Shown: piece by piece, positions 1 through 7,091 of the stretch
How the letters are laid out: every line of letters starts with the position of its first letter
Numbering within the stretch: the first letter of the stretch is position 1
Source: Asaia bogorensis
Lineage (GTDB): Bacteria; Pseudomonadota; Alphaproteobacteria; Acetobacterales; Acetobacteraceae
Direction: 5' to 3'
Length of the DNA stretch: 34,243 nucleotides
Assembly (NCBI GenBank): GCA_945869965.1
Contig: CAMBRC010000045.1
Span: forward strand, 1 to 34,243
The notes under the pieces: generated by a model
The model's database searches: none
The model's input: only the letters and a program-made list of their open reading frames with translations
Told to the model about the DNA's origin: nothing
Made by a program: the position numbers and the translations under genes

Positions 1-1
1 C

Positions 2-148
2 TGCTCTGTTGTCGAGCTACAGGCCGCGATCAAGCGCTTTCTGATGGAGACAAACGCCAACCCGCGGCCCTTTCGCTGGACCAAGGATCCGGCGAAAATT
101 ATCGCCGCCGTGAAGAGAGGGCACCAAGTGTTAGATTCGATCCACTAG
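2..148 (+). mobile_element. IS630-family transposase, C-terminal fragment
   Basis: The window opens inside a reading frame of 48 codons ending in TAG. Its residues include RFLMETNANPRPFRWT followed by KDPAKIIAAVKRG and a terminal HQVLDSIH. This is the characteristic C-terminus of IS630-type (Tc1/mariner-like DDE) transposases, which cut and paste DNA at TA dinucleotides. The catalytic domain lies upstream of the window, so intactness cannot be judged. The stop codon lies in a CTAG that also holds the stop of the convergent SDR gene, so the two frames overlap by 4 bases and there is no room for a separate right-end inverted repeat beyond the gene. Either the terminal repeat is coding or the element end has been lost. 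Confidence 0.8.
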
Positions 149-918
149 AACAACGAATACCCGCCATCGATCACAAAGGACTCACCGGTGTGATACGCGC
201 TGGCATCGCTCATGATGTAGACCGCGAGCCCGCCGAAATCGGCCCCCTTGCCCCAGCGCCGCATCGGAATGCGCGGCATCACGTTGCCGGCGAATTTCTC
301 GTTGCCGATGGATTTGGCCGTCATGTCGGTCTCGATCCAGCCCGGCAGGATGGCATTGGCGGTGATGCCGTGCCGCGCCATCTCTACCGCCAGCGATTGC
401 AGCATCGACACCAGCCCGCCCTTGGTGGCCGAGTAATGCTCGTTGCGCGCCGCGCCCTCGATCGCCGCCAGCGAGGCGGTGCCCGAGAGCCGCCCGCCGC
501 CGCCGCGCTCGATCATGTGCCGCGAGGCCGCGCGCAGGGTGTACATCGCGCCGTCGAGATTGACCCGCATCACCTTGCGCCAATCGCCGGTGTCATAGAG
601 ATGGAACGGCGTAGAGCGCCCGGCGCCGATGCCGGCATTGGCGAAACAGCCATCGACGCGGCCGAGAACATCCAAGGTGGTGGCGAAGGATTTCTCGACG
701 GCCGCCTCGTCGCCGACATCGCATTCCAGCGCCAGGATCTTGCGGCCGGTCTCCTCCAGGAACGCCTTCGCCGCGGCGTTCTTTGTCGGGTTGGTCCCCC
801 AGATCGCCACGTCGCCGCCGGCCTCGGCGATAGCGCGCGCCATGCCCAGCCCGATGCCGGAATTGCCGCCGGTGATCAGCGCGACCTTGCCGGTCAGGTC
901 GAAGGGTTTATAGGCCAT
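145..918 (-). CDS. SDR-family NAD(P)-dependent oxidoreductase
   Basis: A classical short-chain dehydrogenase/reductase of 257 residues, the usual length. The N-terminal cofactor motif is TGGNSGIG (residues about 14-21), the structural motif ANAG lies mid-protein, and the catalytic Tyr/Lys are in YSATKGG with the Ser 13 residues earlier in TASLAAIEG. The C-terminal FVIDGGYS is typical of the 3-oxoacyl-ACP reductase/glucose dehydrogenase-like branch. The substrate cannot be told. The start at MAYKPFDLTG is chosen over an upstream Met because GAGGAAAAC sits just before it. It stands alone, converging on the IS630 fragment with overlapping stops. The normal C-terminus is complete, so the insertion did not truncate it. 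Confidence 0.9.
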   Translation of the reverse strand: MAYKPFDLTGKVALITGGNSGIGLGMARAIAEAGGDVAIWGTNPTKNAAAKAFLEETGRKILALECDVGDEAAVEKSFATTLDVLGRVDGCFANAGIGAGRSTPFHLYDTGDWRKVMRVNLDGAMYTLRAASRHMIERGGGGRLSGTASLAAIEGAARNEHYSATKGGLVSMLQSLAVEMARHGITANAILPGWIETDMTAKSIGNEKFAGNVMPRIPMRRWGKGADFGGLAVYIMSDASAYHTGESFVIDGGYSLF

Positions 919-1071
919 GACGTTTTCCTCACGCGTTTGGTGCGGCCAGCGTGGCGCATGGGTCTGCATTGGGCAAGTCGCACTTGAACAAACGCAACGT
1001 ATTTCGAGTCGACATTCCGCTTACCTCGTGGCCTCGTGGACTGCTTCCTGACGATCAGTCGAGGCAGTAAT

Positions 1072-1776
1072 TCACCCGAGGTCTGGCTTGAGCTCTCCGG
1101 CTTGGAGTTTTTCCAATGCCTCTCGGCGGTCTTGGAATTCGACGTCATTCAAGAATCCATCTCGAAATAACTTCCGCAAAAAATCCTCTGCCGATAGAGC
1201 TCCCTTTCTGTTGTTGGCCTCTCGCGAGGCTGCCACGCAATTGCGATATGAGTTATCTCCCAAAGGACGAGATACGACGTGTTCAACGATAAAGTTATCG
1301 TTCGTAAGAGACCTAAGTGTATAAAAGCATTTGTAATTTTCTCTCTTTAGTAACAAAATCCGACTTTCGAGAACTTCAAAAAAATCCATTTCCTCGATGT
1401 CTATTTCTGCAACGTCCATGCGCTCTTTGATGAGTCCCGATATTTCTTGGGGCAAATGAAGGCGAATCGTTCGACCTCGATGCGTGGTTCCGGTGACTTG
1501 GATGTAACCCTTGGCTTGAAGGGACTCCATCTTGAGATAGGCTGTCCCCTCACTCATCGGCTTACCTCGTTCACCGATCCCAGCGGCCATTCGCGCGCGA
1601 GCAGATTTGAAACCAATAACGATCTCTTCCTTTCCAAGTAGCCGACCATGCCTGAAAATGTAGAGATATATCGCTTGTTCGTAGGTATCTAAAGTTGGCG
1701 CCATATGATCATGAAAGTCGCAGAGGAATTTGCCGACATCTAGAGGTACGGTGCTCGAGATCGGATTTTCCTCCAT
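1072..1776 (-). CDS. Winged-helix protein with degenerate HNH domain
   Basis: A 234-residue protein in two parts. Residues about 25-110 (YEQAIYLYIFRHG, then FKSARARMAAGIGERGKPMS and LKMESLQAKGYIQV) resemble winged helix-turn-helix modules of mobile-element replication or regulatory proteins. Residues about 150-215 resemble an HNH nuclease: KCFYT, then LTNDNFIVEHVVSRPLGDN, then YRNCVAASREANNRKG. The motif His (EHVV) and Asn residues are kept. Of the four Cys expected to hold structural zinc (CxxC twice), only the first is present; the others read T, S and A. It may be a non-catalytic derivative. The gene is visibly lower in GC than its neighbours, suggesting acquisition, and has no clear Shine-Dalgarno, so the start is uncertain (Met25 is an alternative). 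Confidence 0.7.
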   Translation of the reverse strand: MEENPISSTVPLDVGKFLCDFHDHMAPTLDTYEQAIYLYIFRHGRLLGKEEIVIGFKSARARMAAGIGERGKPMSEGTAYLKMESLQAKGYIQVTGTTHRGRTIRLHLPQEISGLIKERMDVAEIDIEEMDFFEVLESRILLLKRENYKCFYTLRSLTNDNFIVEHVVSRPLGDNSYRNCVAASREANNRKGALSAEDFLRKLFRDGFLNDVEFQDRREALEKLQAGELKPDLG

Positions 1777-1809
1777 GACTGGTGTGCGATTGCGACTAAG
1801 GAGAACCGT

Positions 1810-2541
1810 CTACGCCGCCGGCGCCACGCTCAACCCCACCACCTTGTGCTGCGCAATGAACCCCGCCACCAGCCCGCTTGCCTTCGCTTCCTCGACGAAG
1901 GCGCGCAGGAACGCCTCCCCCGCCGGCTTGCCCTTGCCGCAGCCAATCGCCTGCTGCACCGCCATGAACTTGCCGTCCATGATCACATGCCCCGGCGCCT
2001 TCGCGTGGTCGCCGATCAGCCCCGGCCGCAGCCCGGCCAATGCGTCGATCCCCTCGGCAAGATACTTGTCGAACGCGCCGCCCAGCCCACTCGCCCGGAT
2101 CAGGGTGGCGTGCTTGATGTTACGCTCCAGCCAAAGGTCATAGGCGCTGCGAGCGGAGACGCAGATATTCACCCCGGGCTTGTCCACATCCTCGATCGTC
2201 TTCAGCCGCGAGCCCGGCGGCACCATGTAGGTCGCCTCGATCTCGCAATAGGCCGCGGTGAAGGCGGTCTTCTCGCTGCGCAGCGGGTCCGCGCCGATCA
2301 GCCCGATATCCCAGGCATCGGTGCCCGCGGCATCGGCCAGCACGCCGGGATTGGGATAAGGCACCAGCTTCAACGTCACCCCGAGCCGCCGTGCCACCTC
2401 GGCCGCCATGCTGGGCGACACGCCCACGGGATTGCCGCTGTCGGTCTTGCCGGTGACCAGGAGAAAATTGCTCATGTTGATCCCGGCCCGCAACACCCCG
2501 GTCGGGGCCAGGTCGTTCCGGGCGGCGGCGATATCGGTCAT
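1810..2541 (-). CDS. Solute-binding protein family 3-like protein without signal peptide
   Basis: A 243-residue protein resembling periplasmic amino-acid-type substrate-binding proteins: GVLRAGINMSNFLLVTG at the N-terminus, PVGVSPSMAAEVARRLGV, then DIGLIGADPLRSEKTAF and later lobes. No hydrophobic export signal precedes the binding domain, which starts about 14 residues in, so it would remain cytoplasmic unless the start is misplaced. An alternative ATG five codons upstream (2556) adds only MDPTA. It lies 8-23 bases after the Rieske gene on the same strand and is probably the last gene of that operon. A sensor or enzyme-like role is possible, since leaderless members of this fold exist. No ABC permease or ATPase is nearby. 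Confidence 0.75.
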   Translation of the reverse strand: MTDIAAARNDLAPTGVLRAGINMSNFLLVTGKTDSGNPVGVSPSMAAEVARRLGVTLKLVPYPNPGVLADAAGTDAWDIGLIGADPLRSEKTAFTAAYCEIEATYMVPPGSRLKTIEDVDKPGVNICVSARSAYDLWLERNIKHATLIRASGLGGAFDKYLAEGIDALAGLRPGLIGDHAKAPGHVIMDGKFMAVQQAIGCGKGKPAGEAFLRAFVEEAKASGLVAGFIAQHKVVGLSVAPAA

Positions 2542-2564
2542 GGCGGTCGGGTCCATCTCAAGAG

Positions 2565-3590
2565 TTAGCCGAGCGGCACGCTGATCGCCGCCGGGGTGCC
2601 CGGGGCCAGCTTCCGCGGGTCTAGTTCCAGCATGCCATCGCGCAGCCGAAGCCGATAGGTGGCCAGCTTCTCGGTGAATGGCGCCGGGGCGCAGCCATCG
2701 GACAGGCGGTACTGGTAGCCGTGCCAGGGGCATACAATGCAGCCGTCGATCACGCGTCCCTCGCCGAGCGGGCCCTGCTGATGGGCGCAGAGATTGGTCA
2801 CCGCCGCCACCATGGCGCCGTCGCGGAAGATGGCGATGCGCTCGCCGCCGGCGGTGACGATGCGCGCGGCCTGGTCGGCAATGCTGGCCGGCGGGAACAG
2901 CGCCAGCCATTCCGCTGTGTCGTCGCGATCGGCGCCCCATTCGCGCCAGCCGGCCATCAGGTGCAGGGTGCCGACCACGCCGAGCGACAGGAAGGTGAGC
3001 GCCGGCATGAACACGCCCGCCGGCTTCTGCAACAGGCCGAGTGCCACGTGCATCACCACCAGGCCATAGGCGGCATAGACCGCCATATGCAGCCCTTTCC
3101 ACGCGCGCGGGCCGAGGTATTGCTGCCAGTAATCGTGGCTGGTTGCCGCCATCACGAACAGGATGGCCAGGGCGAGCATGCCCAGCAGCTTGAACGGAAA
3201 GCCGATGAAGCTGGCATAAGCGGCGGGGTTGCCCAGCTCCTCCAACAGGCTCGGCAGCACGCCGAGGCCGATATACCATTCGAACATCGACCAGCCGTGC
3301 AGGGCGGCCATCACCGCCATCGCCACGCCGAAATGCCGCCGGTTGTAGAGCAGCGGCAGGAACCTCGGCGACAGCCGGGCCAGCGGGCCGATGCACAGGA
3401 TGACGCTGAGCATCAGGAAGGCACCGCTGCCAAATGCCTTCAGCCGCAGGTCCGTCCAGTCGACCGGCGCCGGGCCACCGACTGAGGCGGCGAAGAACAC
3501 CCCGAGATACAGCGCAATGCAAGCAGCCAGCACCAGGTCATAGGTGATCTTTGCCCGGTTCCACTGCACCGCCTGAAACCCGATGCTCAT
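2565..3590 (-). CDS. Ferric-reductase-like membrane domain fused to Rieske 2Fe-2S domain
   Basis: A protein of 341 residues. The first about 220 carry six or so hydrophobic helices with His residues suited to heme or quinone chemistry (YNRRHFGVAMAVMAALHGW, KGLHMAVYAAYGLVVMHVALG), like ferric reductase/MsrQ-type transmembrane domains. The last about 100 residues are a Rieske domain with both cluster-binding boxes, CAH and, 17 residues on, CPWHGYQY. Inference: it passes electrons between a membrane cofactor and the 2Fe-2S cluster. The Rieske part follows the final helix; its side of the membrane is not certain. The start is fixed by AAGGAGG seven bases before ATG. It overlaps the upstream small membrane gene by 4 bases, so the genes are coupled. 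The substrate is unknown. Confidence 0.85.
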   Translation of the reverse strand: MSIGFQAVQWNRAKITYDLVLAACIALYLGVFFAASVGGPAPVDWTDLRLKAFGSGAFLMLSVILCIGPLARLSPRFLPLLYNRRHFGVAMAVMAALHGWSMFEWYIGLGVLPSLLEELGNPAAYASFIGFPFKLLGMLALAILFVMAATSHDYWQQYLGPRAWKGLHMAVYAAYGLVVMHVALGLLQKPAGVFMPALTFLSLGVVGTLHLMAGWREWGADRDDTAEWLALFPPASIADQAARIVTAGGERIAIFRDGAMVAAVTNLCAHQQGPLGEGRVIDGCIVCPWHGYQYRLSDGCAPAPFTEKLATYRLRLRDGMLELDPRKLAPGTPAAISVPLG

Positions 3591-3718
3591 CGCGGGGCCT
3601 CCTTGGCGAGCGGTTCCGGCGGCGGGCGCAGCGCCACGGCCATCCCAGCGCCGAGCACCAGCAGCGCCATCAGCACCGGCCAGATCGCGCGATGCAGCCG
3701 GCGCTGCCCGCCCGTCAT
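3587..3718 (-). CDS. Small single-pass membrane protein (43 aa)
   Basis: A short frame of 43 residues: basic N-terminus MTGGQRRLHR, one hydrophobic helix (about residues 11-30, IWPVLMALLVLGAGMAVAL), then a Pro-rich tail RPPPEPLAKE. Its start overlaps the stop of the upstream gene (ATGA) and its own stop overlaps the start of the ferric-reductase/Rieske gene. This tight packing, rather than homology, supports it being real. It is probably an accessory subunit of the redox membrane protein. I do not recognise the family. Confidence 0.6.
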   Translation of the reverse strand: MTGGQRRLHRAIWPVLMALLVLGAGMAVALRPPPEPLAKEAPR

Positions 3719-3933
3719 GCCCCCCGCACCCAGCGCCACAGCACCCAGCGCCACAGCACCAGCGGCCAGAGCGCCACGGCACCGGGGAACAGCAGCGCCC
3801 GGCCGCCCGGCGTGATCGCGGCCGCATGGCCCAGCGCGCGCGGGGCCGCGACGAGAACGAAGGCGGCGCCAACCACCAGTCCAATGCCGGCATAGGTCGC
3901 CAGACTCCAAACCACCAGCATCGGCTCCCCCAT
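3715..3933 (-). CDS. Small two-helix membrane protein, first gene of redox operon
   Basis: About 72 residues with two hydrophobic segments (LVVWSLATYAGIGLVVGAAF and LLFPGAVALWPLVLW) and a basic Trp-rich end, WRWVLWRWVRGA. Several Met codons are possible starts (4032, 3960, 3933, 3921); 3933 is chosen because hydrophobic sequence begins right after it. None has a strong ribosome site, although GGGGGAG lies before 3921. The C-terminus carries a perfect 15-base tandem duplication that repeats the LWRWV unit. It is coupled by ATGA to the 43-aa gene. The function is unknown; a partner of the downstream ferric-reductase/Rieske protein is likely. Confidence 0.55.
   Translation of the reverse strand: MGEPMLVVWSLATYAGIGLVVGAAFVLVAAPRALGHAAAITPGGRALLFPGAVALWPLVLWRWVLWRWVRGA
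3728..3757. repeat. 15-bp perfect tandem duplication inside a CDS
   Basis: The unit ACCCAGCGCCACAGC occurs twice back to back. Being a multiple of three, it keeps the frame of the small membrane protein and duplicates the Trp/Arg-rich residues near its C-terminus. It looks like a recent replication slippage event. Confidence 0.85.
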
Positions 3934-4052
3934 TGGCTGTGCCTGCGCGACGCTAGCCATGCCCGGTGCCGCGGCGCAACCAGGCAGTGTCGCCGACCTC
4001 TCGCCAAATCGCGTCCGAGCCGCCAGAGTCACGCGCCAGCGGAGGAAAGCGC

Positions 4053-4400
4053 ATGATCGCCGTCATCTTCGAGGTCCAGCCGGCCGAGGGGCAAACATCC
4101 GCCTATCTCGACCATGCCGCCCGGCTGCGCGACGAGCTCGCTGCCATGGACGGCTTCATCAGCGTGGAGCGCTTCCAAAGCCTGACCGACCCCACAAAAT
4201 TGCTCTCGCTGTCGTTCTGGCGCGACGAAGCGGCGGTCGCCGGCTGGCGCAACCACGAACGCCATCGCGCCACCCAGGTGGCTGGCCGCGCGGGCATCTT
4301 CGCCAATTACCGCCTGCGCGTCGCCTCCGTGCTGCGCGACTACGGCTTGCATGAGCGCGACCAGGCGCCCGCCGACAGCCAGGCGCGCCACCAGTCATGA
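4053..4400 (+). CDS. Antibiotic biosynthesis monooxygenase (ABM) domain protein
   Basis: A 115-residue ferredoxin-like alpha/beta-barrel domain: MIAVIFEVQPAEGQ, then AMDGFISVERFQSLTDPTKLL, SLSFWRDEAAVAGWRNHERHR and a C-terminal NYRLRVASVLRDYG. This is the standard ABM pattern (GF.SvE.f.s...p.k.lslsfW.de.a...Wr.h..H). Members act as small heme-degrading, quinol-oxidising or dimeric stress enzymes; the substrate cannot be assigned. GGAGGAAAGC gives a strong ribosome site. The stop overlaps the start of the MBL gene (ATGA), making it the first gene of a coupled series. It diverges from the redox operon on the other strand. Confidence 0.85.
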   Translation: MIAVIFEVQPAEGQTSAYLDHAARLRDELAAMDGFISVERFQSLTDPTKLLSLSFWRDEAAVAGWRNHERHRATQVAGRAGIFANYRLRVASVLRDYGLHERDQAPADSQARHQS

Positions 4401-5206
4401 CCCCCTTCATTTGCATCACCTGCGGCACCCAGCAAGCCGCCGGCGCAGCACCCCCACTGGCCTGCGCGATCTGTGACGACGAGCGGCAATATGTCGGCGC
4501 CGCCGGCCAACGCTGGACTACCCTGGCCGAACTGCGCCGCAACCATGCCAACACCTGGCGGATGCGCGAGCCCGGCCTGTTTGGGATTGGCACCACCCCC
4601 GCCTTCGCGATTGGCCAACGGGCGCTGCTGCTGGTGCGTCCGCAAGGCAACATCCTGTGGGACTGCATCTCGCTGCTGGACGACGCCACCGTGGCCCTGG
4701 TGCGCGCGCTTGGCGGCATCAGCGCCATCGCCATTTCGCACCCGCATTTCTATTCGACGATGGTCGAGTGGGCGCACGCCTTCGAGTGCCCGGTCTGGAT
4801 CCACGAAGCCGACCGCGCCCATGTCATGCGGCCGGACCCCGCGCTGCATTTCTGGACCGGCCCAACCCACGCGCTGGCCGACGGCATCACCCTGGTCAAT
4901 GCCCCCGGCCATTTCGATGGCGGCGCCATGCTGCATTGGCGCGACGGTGCCGAGGGGCGCGGCGCGCTGCTGACCGGCGATATCATCCAGCTGCTGCCGG
5001 ACCGGGGGAAAGTCGGCTTCATGCGCAGCTACCCGAACCTGATCCCGCTGCCCGCCCGCACGGTCACCGCGATCGAGGCGGCGGTGGCGCCGTTCGCCTT
5101 CGACCGGCTGTACGGCCCATTTTCCGAGCACGGCATGCAAGCGGGTGCCAAGCCGGCGATTGCCGCTTCCGCCGAGCGCTACCGGCGCTGGATCGCGGCG
5201 CCGTGA
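4397..5206 (+). CDS. MBL-fold hydrolase with N-terminal zinc ribbon
   Basis: A 269-residue protein. Residues 6-26 form a likely zinc ribbon (C6xxC9, C23xxC26). The rest is a metallo-beta-lactamase fold of a divergent subgroup: SHPHFYSTMVEWA replaces the usual HxHxDH, GHFDGG carries the next His, TGDIIQLL the bridging Asp, and FMRSYPNLIPLP is a subgroup hallmark. The missing HxDH Asp/His suggests altered metal binding or a single metal ion. The substrate is unknown. It overlaps the ABM gene by four bases upstream and the next gene by GTGA downstream, so the three are probably co-transcribed and translationally coupled. Confidence 0.85.
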   Translation: MTPFICITCGTQQAAGAAPPLACAICDDERQYVGAAGQRWTTLAELRRNHANTWRMREPGLFGIGTTPAFAIGQRALLLVRPQGNILWDCISLLDDATVALVRALGGISAIAISHPHFYSTMVEWAHAFECPVWIHEADRAHVMRPDPALHFWTGPTHALADGITLVNAPGHFDGGAMLHWRDGAEGRGALLTGDIIQLLPDRGKVGFMRSYPNLIPLPARTVTAIEAAVAPFAFDRLYGPFSEHGMQAGAKPAIAASAERYRRWIAAP

Positions 5207-5715
5207 ACGAAACAGACGAGGCGTGGCTCGCCTCGCCTCGACGGTTCGACATCGACCTGTTGATCATCCATCCGACACTGCCGCCCGCGGCCATCACGGC
5301 GGCAATGCGCTGGCGCCCGCGTGTCGTCCACGCGGTCGGTGCCGCACGCAGCACCCCGAGCGGCATGGCCCTCCCCGGCCATTACCGCGACACGTGCTGG
5401 CGCTACGAATGGCGCTACGTCACCCGCGAGCAATGGTTCGCCTTCGCGCTGGATTCGGCAGCACAGGCGCTGGAAAAGCGTGCGCTGTTCCTGCGACGCC
5501 TGCTGGACAGCGGTGGCGAGGTGCATCTGAGCGTGCAGTTCCTCGGCGACGGATATTTCGGCGACGCCATCGCGCCGGGCACGATGGCCCGGCTGGCACG
5601 GCTGGGGGTGCATTTCGGCATCGAGGTCTTCATGGTGCCGCAAAGCCAGCGTCGTGGGACCCGGCGCCGCCGCTACGTCCATCCCGCACCTGCGGACGCG
5701 CCCCATCAAAGCTGA
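5203..5715 (+). CDS. DUF4279-like protein
   Basis: A 170-residue protein starting at GTG, whose G overlaps the TGA of the MBL gene. The pattern (FDIDLLIIHPTLPPAAITAAM, RPRVVHAVGAARSTPSG, CWRYEWRYVT, LLDSGGEVHLSVQFLGDG, LARLGVHFGIEVF) matches the general layout of DUF4279, small alpha/beta proteins of unknown function. The tail RRGTRRRRYVHPAPADAPHQ is Arg-rich and probably disordered. No catalytic motif is visible. The assignment rests on pattern memory and should be treated as moderate. Confidence 0.7.
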   Translation: MNETDEAWLASPRRFDIDLLIIHPTLPPAAITAAMRWRPRVVHAVGAARSTPSGMALPGHYRDTCWRYEWRYVTREQWFAFALDSAAQALEKRALFLRRLLDSGGEVHLSVQFLGDGYFGDAIAPGTMARLARLGVHFGIEVFMVPQSQRRGTRRRRYVHPAPADAPHQS

Positions 5716-5798
5716 CCGGCCAGGCCGGCGCGCGATACGTGGCCATCCCGCCCGTGGTATCCGCCATAGCCGGCAAACGCCGGGCAGGGATGGCGCGC

Positions 5799-6377
5799 AT
5801 GAACGACGAAATCGACCGCCTGTTCGACAAGGTCCATGCCGTCGAGACGGAGATCGAACAGCGCCTGGAGGCACATCGCGCGCAGTTCCGCTACCAGGTC
5901 GCCAAGGGCCGCGCGGTGTTCGAGGCCGAGGCCGAGCGGATCAACCGTCAATTGCGCACCGGCCTGTTCAGCTACCTGCGCGCCACGCCCTGGCGGCATC
6001 TGGCGGTGGCTCCGGTGATCTACGGCATGGTGATCCCGTTCGCCCTGATCGACCTCAGCCTGAGCATCTACCAGCAGCTTTGCTTCCGCGCCTGGGGTAT
6101 CGCCCGGGTGGCGCGGCGTGACTACATCGTGCTGGACCGTCACCGCCTGAGCTACCTGAACGCGATCGAAAAGCTGAACTGCCTGTATTGCAGCTACGCC
6201 AACGGCGTCCTGGGCTATGCCCGCGAGATCGCCGGGCGCACCGAACAATTCTGGTGCCCGATCCGCCACGCCACCCAGATCCGCGGCCCGCATGCGCGCT
6301 ACAAGGCCTTCGTCGACTACGGTGATGCCGCGGGCTATCGCGCCCGGCTGGACGAACTGCGCGCCAGGCTGCGCTGA
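5799..6377 (+). CDS. Conserved hypothetical membrane-associated protein with Cys-rich C-terminal segment
   Basis: 192 residues. An N-terminal helical, probably coiled-coil stretch (residues 1-45, many Glu/Arg) is followed by one long hydrophobic segment (about 60-85, HLAVAPVIYGMVIPFALIDL) and a soluble C-terminal part with CLYCSYANGV and EQFWCPIRHA. These Cys/His residues could bind metal. I recall this layout (YCSYANG then RTEQFWCPI) from uncharacterised proteobacterial proteins but know no function. The second ATG is chosen because CAGGG lies about nine bases before it; the ATG at 5790 overlaps that site. It is 83 bases after the DUF4279-like gene, same direction. Confidence 0.75.
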   Translation: MNDEIDRLFDKVHAVETEIEQRLEAHRAQFRYQVAKGRAVFEAEAERINRQLRTGLFSYLRATPWRHLAVAPVIYGMVIPFALIDLSLSIYQQLCFRAWGIARVARRDYIVLDRHRLSYLNAIEKLNCLYCSYANGVLGYAREIAGRTEQFWCPIRHATQIRGPHARYKAFVDYGDAAGYRARLDELRARLR

Positions 6378-6491
6378 GCGCCACGCCCGGCTGGTCACGA
6401 TTGCGCCAGCCGCGGCGGCACGATAATCACGCCGATGGCCCAACGGCGCGGCCGGCGATAGACTTCGCCGGCCCGCAAACAGGAGCCGCCG

Positions 6492-7091
6492 ATGTCCACC
6501 CAAGCCCCGCCGGTGCTCGGCCAGGAGGTGACCTGGGCCGGCAATGTCACCCAGAACACCTGGGTTGGCCCGCGCAGCGCCCGCAACCTGGAACTGAGCC
6601 TGGGCTATGCCGAGGGCCGGCTGTCGCCAGGGTGGGCGGTGCTGGTGCTCAAGGAGAAGCTGTCCCCGCCTGATTTCGAGTTCGACGGCATCACTCTGCG
6701 CTCCGGTGGCCGCGAGGGTCTGCCCGCCGCGAGTTGGGAGGCCGAGGCGCTGCGGCCGCGCGTGCATAAAAACGTGCTGCGCGAGCGCGGCGTTGAGGGC
6801 TATCGCCTGTTGCAGCGCTGGAGCCTGGCCACCATTCCCGAAACCGGCCAGCAGCGCCTGGTCAAGGTGGTGCCGGTCACGCCGCACACGCAAGCGGTGC
6901 CGCCGGACCAGCAATACCCGATGGGCGGCGGGGGGCTGCAATGGAAGCTAAAGCGTCCGTGCCGCTTCCTGGTGGCGATGACCGTCGATGCCGGCCAGAT
7001 CGCCGCCATCCCGGGCTTCACCGCCTATATCGGCGAGGGCGGCAACTACGACAACCGCGCCCGGCTGGCGCGCTATCTTGACTCCGCCTGA
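6492..7091 (+). CDS. Hypothetical protein (199 aa)
   Basis: 199 residues preceded by a good ribosome site (AGGAG, eight bases before ATG). It is soluble, with no signal peptide, no membrane segments and no Cys cluster. Recognisable features are a central GYRLLQRWSLATIPETGQQ strand region and a C-terminal GFTAYIGEGGNYDNRARLARYL. GC3 is high and C-ending codons dominate, as in neighbouring plus-strand genes, so it is a real gene. I do not recognise the family. Its 3' end overlaps the convergent CoA-transferase gene by 19 bases. Confidence 0.75.
   Translation: MSTQAPPVLGQEVTWAGNVTQNTWVGPRSARNLELSLGYAEGRLSPGWAVLVLKEKLSPPDFEFDGITLRSGGREGLPAASWEAEALRPRVHKNVLRERGVEGYRLLQRWSLATIPETGQQRLVKVVPVTPHTQAVPPDQQYPMGGGGLQWKLKRPCRFLVAMTVDAGQIAAIPGFTAYIGEGGNYDNRARLARYLDSA

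Noticed and set aside
1846-2568. A 240-codon plus-strand frame opposite the solute-binding protein
   Set aside because: His/Arg-rich shadow composition; the minus strand has the clear protein fold motifs.
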